From a virus: 39,934 nt of DNA. Positions 13,767-20,824 of this stretch are shown here, piece after piece (position 1 is the first letter of the stretch; each line of letters opens with the position of its first letter). Position numbers and translations under genes: made by a program. The stretch spans positions 1 to 39,934 of the IMG/VR virus record IMGVR_UViG_3300020034_000042; one strand, 5' to 3'. The notes under the pieces are model-generated. The model saw nothing but the letters and a program-made list of their open reading frames with translations. It had not been told where the DNA came from and ran no database searches.

Positions 13767-15530
13767 TTACGCCTCGGTGGTGCAGTTGATCGAGGCGGCA
13801 CCAGTGATACCGCCGACGCAACCGGCGGCGGTGTACAGGCGCAGACCGGGGCACGGGTAGATGGGCGCGAAACCCTCCTCCGCGAACAGGGCCGTGAACT
13901 GGTTGGTGGCCAGGCTGGCCGCGTCGTAGACGTTGGTCAGCGTGACGACGTCCTGACGGGCGACCGCGACCGAACCGGCCGGGTAGGCCAGGAACTGGAC
14001 CGAGGACGGCAGCGCGGTCATGTACGGCGCCGTGGCGTCGCCACCCGGGAAGGCGGGGGCCAGCGCGCCACCGGTGATGAGACCGTCCTGCCAGCCGCGC
14101 ACGAACTGCGGGCGGACACCGCGCGTCGAGAAGAGGGACGCGATGGTCGAGTCCTGGACGTTGAGCAGGTCGACGCCGGTCCGGCGCGACAGGTCCGCAC
14201 GAATCTGGGCGATGACCCAGTACGGCAGAACGATCTCAAGCGTCGAGTTGAACGGCATGAGCTGCTGGTAGATGAGGTCGGTGCGCGCGAGCTCGACGGC
14301 CGCGAGCAGGCTGGACGTGAAGGAGTCGCCGGGGCCTCCCGCCGGGGTCGGGTCCGGGTTGGCGAACACGGTGGCCGCACCCGCGGTGGCCAGCATGTCG
14401 GCCAGGATGAGCCGGTTCATCTCCTGCTCGTGGGCAGCCAGAAGGCCGTCCTGCCAGAGGTTGACGAGCTCGGGGAAGCCGGCGGCCTGGAGGAAGCTGA
14501 CCCGGATGCAGAGCGCCATGACATCCAGGCGCCGGTCGGTGAAGGCCGGGCAGGGGATGACGGAGCAGGTCTTCGGCGTGTTGGCGATGACCTGAGCTTC
14601 GGTGAGGAAGTTCGAGCCACCCCCGGCCGCGATGGCGTTCGCGTAGATGTCGGCGAACGACGGCTCGTCGGTGTAGTTCAGGCCGCCGCGCCGGGCAGTG
14701 ACGGTCGGCAGGTCGAGGATGCCGGTCGAGCCATCCCACATGCGGCAGAGGTCGTACACGTTCTCGGACGGGGCACACCAGCCTGCGGCGGCGGTGAGGC
14801 TGAGTCCGGAGTCGACGTTGTGCTGCCACTGCTTGGCGAGCGAGCCGCCGTGCAGCCGGGTCTCGGACCGGGCGTGGCGGAGAACTTCCATCTGCCGGTT
14901 GTTGTCGTCGCGCGGCTCGATGGTGAACTCGGCACCGCGGTCACGCTTGAACTGGGCGACCGCGTGGCGTGCACCCTGGCCGCCGCCGCTGCGCCCGTAC
15001 TGCTCGGACGACGCGATGAGCGCCCGGCTGATCTCGGTCAGGCCGTCGTACTCCTGGCCGGCGCTCTTGCCTGTGAAGCCCGCAGCGTCGGAGGAGACGA
15101 ACGCGGTAATGGTGGTGCCGGGGGACGCCTTGATGACCTCGGTCGGCAGGATCGGCTGTGCGGCCATCTGAGCGACGCTCGGGACGGCTACGGCCGCAGA
15201 CACCTGGACGGGGGCGGCAGGCTCCACAGCGGGCGCCTGGACGGCCTGCGGGGCCACGGGGGCGGCGCGGTCCGGGAGGGCGGTGAACTTGGAGCGGGTC
15301 TCGGCCAGGGCGGCGGCTGCGGTCTCACGCGCCGTGATGGCCTCGGAGACGACATCCACGTGTGCGGAGAGGGTCGAGAGCTCGGCCGACTCGTCGACGC
15401 TGAGGGCGTCCTTGGCGGCCAGTTCGGCGCCCCGGGTCTTGGCGGTCTCGTACGCGGCGTAGAGCGCGGTGTCGTCGAGCGCATCAGCGCTGAACGCGAC
15501 CGGCTCGGTGGGCTTGATCTCTTCGGACAT
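13767..15530 (-). CDS. Major capsid protein with N-terminal scaffold-like domain
   Basis: 587 aa. The second ATG (15530, MSEEIKPTEP) is preferred because GGAGG lies just upstream of it. Residues about 15-95 form an acidic coiled-coil domain (ALYAAYETAKTRGAELAAKD), a Pro/Ala/Val-rich linker follows to about residue 130, and the HK97-like shell domain fills the rest. The shell part has an E-loop-like region, a helix with EQEMNRLILADMLATAGA, and near the end VQFLAYPAGSVAVARQDVV. The delta-type N-terminal domain probably serves as scaffold and may be cut by the protease encoded upstream. There are several Cys residues, one near the C-terminus. Confidence 0.8.
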   Translation of the reverse strand: MSEEIKPTEPVAFSADALDDTALYAAYETAKTRGAELAAKDALSVDESAELSTLSAHVDVVSEAITARETAAAALAETRSKFTALPDRAAPVAPQAVQAPAVEPAAPVQVSAAVAVPSVAQMAAQPILPTEVIKASPGTTITAFVSSDAAGFTGKSAGQEYDGLTEISRALIASSEQYGRSGGGQGARHAVAQFKRDRGAEFTIEPRDDNNRQMEVLRHARSETRLHGGSLAKQWQHNVDSGLSLTAAAGWCAPSENVYDLCRMWDGSTGILDLPTVTARRGGLNYTDEPSFADIYANAIAAGGGSNFLTEAQVIANTPKTCSVIPCPAFTDRRLDVMALCIRVSFLQAAGFPELVNLWQDGLLAAHEQEMNRLILADMLATAGAATVFANPDPTPAGGPGDSFTSSLLAAVELARTDLIYQQLMPFNSTLEIVLPYWVIAQIRADLSRRTGVDLLNVQDSTIASLFSTRGVRPQFVRGWQDGLITGGALAPAFPGGDATAPYMTALPSSVQFLAYPAGSVAVARQDVVTLTNVYDAASLATNQFTALFAEEGFAPIYPCPGLRLYTAAGCVGGITGAASINCTTEA

Positions 15531-15581
15531 GACGGGAGCCTCCATGGGCGCGTCGGGACGGGGTGGTCACATCACCAACGG

Positions 15582-15652
15582 CCGGCTCACAGCTCAGCAC
15601 CGCGGGGGTTTGCTGTTCGGTTGTGGCGACGGGCCCGGCTCACAGCTCAGCA
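15582..15652. repeat. 18-bp direct repeat in the capsid leader
   Basis: CCGGCTCACAGCTCAGCA occurs at 15582-15599 and again at 15635-15652, start to start 53 bp. Both copies lie in the untranslated leader of the capsid mRNA (minus strand), between its putative TATGAT box and its start codon. They could bind a regulator or pair in RNA. Confidence 0.7.
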
Positions 15653-15667
15653 GCTCGTCTGATTCAG

Positions 15668-15714
15668 ATCATAGCGTGTCCACTGTTGACATTATGGGTT
15701 CTCAGTGATATGCG
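15668..15714. promoter_or_regulatory. Divergent promoters sharing a 15-bp operator
   Basis: The dyad TGTCCACTGTTGACA (15677-15691) is a member of the phage-wide operator family. On the plus strand its right half is the -35 TTGACA (15686-15691), with 17 bp to TATGCG (15709-15714) before the gene at 15728. On the minus strand TATGAT (complement of 15668-15673) could be the -10 of the capsid gene, with the dyad covering the spacer. One bound protein could control both directions. Confidence 0.65.
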
Positions 15715-15727
15715 GTATCTTGGATCT

Positions 15728-16126
15728 ATGACGAATCAGGGAAACATCGCAGATGACGTGTGGGCGGAGGCGCTCTACTGGGGCCGCCTCACGGGCACAC
15801 AGGAGAACGATCTGCTGGAGGCGCTGGTCACCCGGGCGCTACGCGCACCCCAGGCCATCCCGGTGCAGCCAGCAGCCGCATGGATGCGCAAGGCCAAGAG
15901 GATCCGGACGGGAGGGCCCCGCATCGCGGTCGCCGTGCTCAACGGGCGCAACTGGAACGAGCTCGACGACAGGCTCCGGGCGTTCGAGGGGGCGGAGCAG
16001 CTGCACGGTCCCACGCCCCGATCCTGGTATGTGCTCCCGTACGCCGCTCTTGACGCAATCCAAACGCTTTTCTCTGACTTTCCCGACCGGGTGCGCATTT
16101 GCATGATCGACTCACACACGCCCTGA
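15728..16126 (+). CDS. 132-aa protein of unknown function, moron-like
   Basis: Starts with ATG at 15728, 13 nt after the putative -10 box, with no good ribosome site. It is the only plus-strand gene inside the minus-strand late block. The sequence has a helical N-terminus (DDVWAEALYWGRLTGTQ), a basic middle (AWMRKAKRIRTGG) and a mixed C-terminus with SWYVLPYAALDAIQTL. No transmembrane segment or known motif. Its own operator-controlled promoter and the structured element immediately after the stop make it an independent unit that could be expressed when late genes are off. It may be a regulator or a host-modifying or exclusion protein. The operator at its promoter would allow autoregulation if it is the repressor. 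Confidence 0.7.
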   Translation: MTNQGNIADDVWAEALYWGRLTGTQENDLLEALVTRALRAPQAIPVQPAAAWMRKAKRIRTGGPRIAVAVLNGRNWNELDDRLRAFEGAEQLHGPTPRSWYVLPYAALDAIQTLFSDFPDRVRICMIDSHTP

Positions 16127-16220
16127 CCTGCAACTAGTCACGTCAGACAGCAGCTCAGTTAACGGGAGGATTGAAGAGCCTCACGTGGGGTTAACCAGAC
16201 TGCTGTCTGACGTGACTAGG
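16124..16220. ncRNA. Structured element A (97 nt)
   Basis: Arms CTAGTCACGTCAGACAGCAG (16134-16153) and its exact complement (16200-16219) enclose a 46-nt loop. The loop holds AGTTAACGG, GAGG pairing with CCTC, and GCCTCACGT. It aligns without gaps to element B at 34358-34454. The stems differ at six positions by paired changes while the loop blocks and the flank TGACCTGCA are kept. It lies between convergent gene ends, so it may also terminate transcription. Which strand is functional is unknown. Confidence 0.7.
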
Positions 16221-16248
16221 TAACGGATAGGTCACGGACAATGTGGGG

Positions 16249-16413
16249 CTAACTGGACTTCGGCACGGCCTTCAGAGTCGCCCGCTTCCCCGCCGCGTTC
16301 TTCGCGATCCACATCCGCGCGTCCGCCACCGACGCACCCCGGTAGACCTCCACCCCGTCGATGCTCACCGCCTGATCGCTGGTCGCCTTCGCGCCCCCGC
16401 AGTTGCAGCCCAT
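16249..16413 (-). CDS. 54-aa CxC head-region protein
   Basis: Starts with ATG at 16413 after GGGGAAG, one base after the TGA of the protease gene. The product begins MGCNCGGAKA, continues VEVYRGASVADARMWI and ends AVPKSS. Small proteins starting MGCNCGG are frequent between protease and capsid genes of actinophages. The two Cys in a CxC arrangement may bind metal or form disulfides in the head. Function is not known. The stop lies 29 bp from element A. Confidence 0.75.
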   Translation of the reverse strand: MGCNCGGAKATSDQAVSIDGVEVYRGASVADARMWIAKNAAGKRATLKAVPKSS

Positions 16414-16414
16414 G

Positions 16415-17920
16415 TCACTTCCCCTTCGCGTTGATCCACGCCCACTTGGCGCGCGCTGCCATCATCATGTCCTCAGACTCCTGCGCCTGATCCGGCAGGG
16501 CACCCTCCACCGGCTTGATGCCGAACGTGCCGATGAGCGAGCGCTGCACCCCCAGCGCGAAGCTGACCCTGGCCCGCGGTACCGGGAAGCCGGGCGTGTT
16601 CACCGAACACACCGCGATCATCTCCAGTGACCCGCCGATGCTGCGCCAGTCCCCCGACACCGGGCTCGACATGAACTGTTCGCGCCGCGTCGGGTCCGCC
16701 GAGGGGAGCAGCCAGCCGCTCACCCAGATGCCGAACTCGTCCTCCCCGGCCACCACCTTCGCCACCGCTGCGCCCACGTTGTCGTAATGCTCCGCTGCGG
16801 CCATGAAACCCAGCGAGGCATCCGCGTGCCCTCCTCCCACCGTGAGCGTCCCCACGGGCAGCACAGCCCCGTCCTGGACCCTCTGAGTGCCGACGTGGAA
16901 GTAGCTGTACCCGGTCGGGCTGGTCGGTGCCGTCACGCATCCCGGCATCCCGACATGGCACTGACCCCACGGCGCGATGTGCCCGAACACCCGGCCCGTG
17001 TCCGTCACCGTGAGTGGCGTCACCCGGTCCACGTCCGGCGCAGCGAACCACTCGGCGGGCGGCAGCACCTCAGCGACCGAGGCCGACGCGGCCAGGGCGA
17101 AGGGAGCATCCCGGTCCATGCGCCCGTAGATGCCCCTCAGTACCCGCTGCATGGCCTCCGCGTCCTGCGGTGTCCCGTTGCCCCTTGCTCCCTGCGTGGC
17201 AGCCGCAGCCGCGAACACACCGCGAGGCACGATGGTCAGCGTCCCGTCGATGACGTCCGCGATCCCGAAGCCGTAGGCGCCGCGCGTCTCGGGATTGGCG
17301 TCGTCGTCCTTGCGCAGGAACGCCCTGGCGTAGCGCGCCCAATCCGTAGTGTCCCCGTTAGTTGCCCAGGCGAACACCCGGCCCGCAGCCGCTGCTCCGT
17401 CCCACGGCCGCGCCTCATCGGCGATCGGCATGTCCGCCCACCCCGTGGTGCGCACCGATGCCATGAGGGAGTACACCAGCTCGTAGGAGGGCCCTGTCGG
17501 CATCGGCTCGACCGGCAGCGGGTCCAGGGTGAGGGACACGTCGGCGAACGCGGGGATGGCTACCAGGGTCGCGCCGGCCACCCGCCACCGCGTGATCGTG
17601 GCGTTGCCCTCCTCATCCGCCACATACTCGATGTCGTCCAGGTCGACGGACGGGCCGATCACGCCTGCCTCGATGGAGTCGACGGCCGAGTACTCCGCCG
17701 TATCGAGCAGCGACCCGGTGGCCGTGATCATGTCGTTGCCGATGGACAGGGTCTCGATGCGGCCGATCACGACGGACCCGCCGTGCCCGTCTCCGGTCTC
17801 GCGCTGGTACAGCAGCGGCAGTGGGAGGTCCCGGCTTGACCCTCCGCCTTCTGCGAGCAGTCGCCCGTCTCCGGTCGGCACGCCCAGCCGGGCGAGCACC
17901 GCGCTCCATGTGCGTGCCAT
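16415..17920 (-). CDS. Capsid maturation protease
   Basis: 501 aa, starting with ATG at 17920 after GAGGAG. The longer frame upstream is a shadow of the MuF gene. The N-terminal ~140 residues have the prohead-protease pattern: PLLYQRETGDGHGG, strands around IGRIETL, then GSLLDTAEY, GPSVDLDDIEYV and a closing AIPAFADVSL. The large C-terminal part includes HIAPWGQCHVGMPGCV and GHADASLGFMAAAEHYD, as in long actinophage proteases. It would cut scaffold and capsid N-terminal domains in the prohead. Catalytic residues cannot be assigned with certainty by eye, and the long C-terminal region may act as an internal scaffold or minor capsid part. Confidence 0.7.
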   Translation of the reverse strand: MARTWSAVLARLGVPTGDGRLLAEGGGSSRDLPLPLLYQRETGDGHGGSVVIGRIETLSIGNDMITATGSLLDTAEYSAVDSIEAGVIGPSVDLDDIEYVADEEGNATITRWRVAGATLVAIPAFADVSLTLDPLPVEPMPTGPSYELVYSLMASVRTTGWADMPIADEARPWDGAAAAGRVFAWATNGDTTDWARYARAFLRKDDDANPETRGAYGFGIADVIDGTLTIVPRGVFAAAAATQGARGNGTPQDAEAMQRVLRGIYGRMDRDAPFALAASASVAEVLPPAEWFAAPDVDRVTPLTVTDTGRVFGHIAPWGQCHVGMPGCVTAPTSPTGYSYFHVGTQRVQDGAVLPVGTLTVGGGHADASLGFMAAAEHYDNVGAAVAKVVAGEDEFGIWVSGWLLPSADPTRREQFMSSPVSGDWRSIGGSLEMIAVCSVNTPGFPVPRARVSFALGVQRSLIGTFGIKPVEGALPDQAQESEDMMMAARAKWAWINAKGK

Positions 17921-17922
17921 GG

Positions 17923-18732
17923 TCACTCCTCTGTTCGGAACTGTCGGTCGGTCCAGTCGATCTGTTCGCCGAGCACGACCGGGAGCATCGTGCAACGGCA
18001 GTTGATAACCTCTCCTGCCGGTCCGGTCGGGTCGCCCGGGAACATGAGCTGTGATGTGCCCACCCGGAAGGGCTCGGAGAGCAGGGTGCGTTGCTTGTCC
18101 GCTGCCCGATGCGTCGGCCGGGTGCGGCTGTCCTCGGTGGCCAGCCACATTTTGAAGGGCGCCGGGTCGCCCCGCTGCTGGGCGTCCAGCTGTGCTCCCC
18201 GGAAGACGCCCGCGTTGACCGCGCCCATCGTCTCGGTGCGTGCCACGGTCACGGCGCGGTTGGTCCAGCGCTCCGATCCGGTGGCGGTGAGGATCTGGTT
18301 GACCCCCGCTGTGACCTCCCGGATTCCGTCTCCTTCGCGGATTCCGCGCTCGATCTCAGCGACTACAAGGCTGTAGACCTCGTCAGGAATTCTCACCAGA
18401 CGGTTACCGGCTGTGTTCAGATATGACTGTACGTAGCTGTCTGTGATCGGATCGCCCGCCCCGGTGACCCGCCGGAACGCACCGCGCAGGGTCTGAGTGA
18501 TGGTCGGCAGCACCCGGACGTTCACCTCGTCCGTCCAGAATGCCTGTGCGTCCGACACACGGCCCGGGTCGAGGTTCTCGCTCCCCGACACCACACCGGG
18601 CCTGACGCGGTCCAGGAAGCGGCTCAGCGACCGGAACCAGGCACGCCCCGTGCGCAGCTCTCCGTCCGTGATGATGCTCAGTGCGCGCAGTCGAGCGGGT
18701 AGGTGCGGGTCACGGCCCGGCGGGGTGGTCAC
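17923..18732 (-). CDS. MuF-like minor capsid protein
   Basis: 269 aa, GTG start at 18732 overlapping the TGA of the portal gene. It carries the MuF signature: VARTETMGAVNAG, then MWLATEDSRTRPTHRAADKQ, FPGDPTGPAGEVINCRCTM. The conserved Cys-Arg-Cys is present near the C-terminus. Proteins of this family are packaged in the head and associate with the portal. No toxin or other C-terminal extension is present. It is translationally coupled with the portal and followed after two bases by the protease start. Confidence 0.85.
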   Translation of the reverse strand: MTTPPGRDPHLPARLRALSIITDGELRTGRAWFRSLSRFLDRVRPGVVSGSENLDPGRVSDAQAFWTDEVNVRVLPTITQTLRGAFRRVTGAGDPITDSYVQSYLNTAGNRLVRIPDEVYSLVVAEIERGIREGDGIREVTAGVNQILTATGSERWTNRAVTVARTETMGAVNAGVFRGAQLDAQQRGDPAPFKMWLATEDSRTRPTHRAADKQRTLLSEPFRVGTSQLMFPGDPTGPAGEVINCRCTMLPVVLGEQIDWTDRQFRTEE

Positions 18733-20531
18733 GGGCGCCGCATGACGTGACGCAGATCCCGAGTCAACACAGTCCGGTCATGCGGCATGCACGCGTTCAG
18801 GGTGCCGATCACGTGGCGCCGCAGCACGTATTCGAGGTCCCCCGCGTCCAGCCCGAACGCGTCCGCCACCGGGGCGACGAACTGGAACGACCCTTCGAGC
18901 AGGGCATCATCGCTGTGCGGGCTCTTCCCGATCACCGTGTGGAGTTCGTGACGGGGAGTGCTCGCGAACTGGCCGCGGTTCTGGTTGGTCATCAGTCGCC
19001 CTCCCGCACGCGACAGGGCATCGAACACCAGGAGCTCGGCCGCGGCCGTGAGACCGACTGTGTCGGCGTTGGGCTCGGTCTGTGCGGCGGGCAGCGCCCG
19101 GGTGTCGGCCGGCGCAGCGTCTACAGCCGTATCAACCGCAGGAGCCGCCGGGGCAGCGGTCGGCCGGGCGGGCAGGCCGAGCATGTCCGCGTACTCGGGG
19201 ACAGCCAACAGCGTCGGGTCCAGCTTGGTCAGCTCGAACAGGCGCCTCACTTCCAGCTCATCATCCGACGGGATGGCATCGTCGGGGATGCCGGAGGCGA
19301 TGCGCCGTGCATCGTCCGAGATCAGGTCGTTGTCCCAGAGCCAGTTCTGGTCCTCGGTGGCGTCCGGCCGCTTGACGATCGCGGCGGTGTCCCAGTCGAT
19401 GACGTACCGCTCGACGTCCGTGATGCCCATGGCCCTCAGTGCGGGCCGGAACCAGTGCTCGGTGAGCGCGTCGGCGATGCGCTGTAGCAGCGGCTCGATG
19501 TAGATCTTGTACGTGGACTCCTCCACCTGCCAGGCGGACCAGTGATTGGCCTCGGACTGGGTCCCCGCCGCGACGTCCTTGGGCATGTCCAGGGTGACCG
19601 CGAGGCGGTTGAGCGCGTTGTTCCTCAGCTCCACGACTTCACCGTCGAGGGCGGTGGTGAAGTCGATGTGCGACTTGGACGCGACGTCGATGAACTCGGA
19701 CGGCATCTCGATGAGGATGGGCGCCTGCGCTCCGGCGGTGCCCGGATTGGACAGCGAGGCCTCCATCGCCTCCATGATGTACCGCGCAATCGCGGTTGCC
19801 TTCGGGACCCCGTCGGCAGCGGGGAAGTCGGCCTCCTGCGGGTAGAGCCAGATCCCGTTGGAGGCAAGGCGGCTGTCGAGCTTGGCCGCGATGTTCATCG
19901 AGGCCTTCTCGATCTCCCGCAGGATGGGCAGCGCCGGGCGCACGGCGGTGTCGGCCTTTGCCTGGTCGTTGGGGTGCGGGGACCAGACGCGGAACAGCCG
20001 GTCGCGGGCGCCGAGGCTGACCGGCAGCATGGTCATGGGGTCGATGTACGTCCACGAGCCGCCCTTGACGGTCACCTTCTGCCCGGACAGCACGAGCCAC
20101 GTGTCCGGCATGACGACGCCCTGACGGTCCGGGGTGGGGCGCACCACGACGAACAGCTCCCCGGGGATCTGCCAGCACACCGCGATGGTCTGGAGGAGCT
20201 GGGCCCGCTGGGAGGCACCGCCGAGGATCATCGCGGCGACGCGCTGCACCTGCTCGTTCTCGGTGGGCCCGGTGACGAGCTGCGTGTCCTGGTCGACCTC
20301 AGCGGCGAACGGGGTCGCCTGGCTACAGGCGTTGGCGATGAAGGTGACGGGGGACCGGAGCTCTCCGACCGCGTCGAAGAAGTACCAGGCGTCCGTCTGC
20401 CAGCCTTCCACGGTCTGTGCCCGGCGCAGGTTGCCGACCTGCCGGACCTCTGGTCCGACCAGCGGCATGGCTGCGGCCAGCACCGCCTTCGGGGGTGCCG
20501 TCTCGTTCTTGCGACGGGCGAACAGAGCCAT
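18729..20531 (-). CDS. Portal protein
   Basis: 600 aa. ATG at 20531 is chosen since it overlaps the upstream TGA (TGATG) and follows AGGGATGG; a GTG one codon earlier is possible. The N-terminal half includes WYFFDAVGELRSPVTFIANA, the middle LDMPKDVAAGTQSEANHWSAWQ typical of Streptomyces phage portals, and then EPLLQRIADALTEHWF. The C-terminal 120 residues are A/P-rich, with a final segment around RGQFASTPRHELH. It forms the dodecameric ring at the head vertex through which terminase packs DNA. Size is within the family range. Confidence 0.85.
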   Translation of the reverse strand: MALFARRKNETAPPKAVLAAAMPLVGPEVRQVGNLRRAQTVEGWQTDAWYFFDAVGELRSPVTFIANACSQATPFAAEVDQDTQLVTGPTENEQVQRVAAMILGGASQRAQLLQTIAVCWQIPGELFVVVRPTPDRQGVVMPDTWLVLSGQKVTVKGGSWTYIDPMTMLPVSLGARDRLFRVWSPHPNDQAKADTAVRPALPILREIEKASMNIAAKLDSRLASNGIWLYPQEADFPAADGVPKATAIARYIMEAMEASLSNPGTAGAQAPILIEMPSEFIDVASKSHIDFTTALDGEVVELRNNALNRLAVTLDMPKDVAAGTQSEANHWSAWQVEESTYKIYIEPLLQRIADALTEHWFRPALRAMGITDVERYVIDWDTAAIVKRPDATEDQNWLWDNDLISDDARRIASGIPDDAIPSDDELEVRRLFELTKLDPTLLAVPEYADMLGLPARPTAAPAAPAVDTAVDAAPADTRALPAAQTEPNADTVGLTAAAELLVFDALSRAGGRLMTNQNRGQFASTPRHELHTVIGKSPHSDDALLEGSFQFVAPVADAFGLDAGDLEYVLRRHVIGTLNACMPHDRTVLTRDLRHVMRRP

Positions 20532-20821
20532 CACTCACCATCCCTTGATGCCAGGAACCCGGCAACGTAGCTGAACGCCAGTGCCGTAGTGACGGCCGTA
20601 AATGTCATGGTGTCACCCCAGAGCCACCAGGCCCCTGCTGTGGCCGCTCCCACGTAGGTGCTGACGCACCAGTCGCAGACGATGAGGTAGGCCAGCAGGG
20701 AGCCGTCCGGCAGCGCGCGGACCGCTCGTCCCCGGGGTGCCTGCGTGATGCGGTCCGTGGTGACGAGACGGGTGAGCCGGGCGGTGGCCAGAGCTGCGAG
20801 TACGAACGTGATCGTGTCCAT
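20531..20821 (-). CDS. DUF1360-like small membrane protein
   Basis: 96 aa with ATG at 20821 just after the terminase stop. It shows ARLTRLVTTDRITQAPR, a central hydrophobic segment with CDWCVSTYVGAATAG, and another membrane segment near the C-terminus (TAVTTALAFSYVAGFLAS). The RLTRLVxxD and CxWCVS patterns are those of DUF1360 proteins found between terminase and portal in many Streptomyces phages. The function of the family is unknown. The two Cys could coordinate metal near the membrane. Confidence 0.75.
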   Translation of the reverse strand: MDTITFVLAALATARLTRLVTTDRITQAPRGRAVRALPDGSLLAYLIVCDWCVSTYVGAATAGAWWLWGDTMTFTAVTTALAFSYVAGFLASRDGE

Positions 20822-20824
20822 GTG

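Noticed and set aside
16124-16220. Element A as only a terminator, or as an insertion-sequence remnant
   Set aside because: The loop and flanks are conserved with element B while the stem covaries, which a plain terminator would not need. No transposase or target duplication is present.
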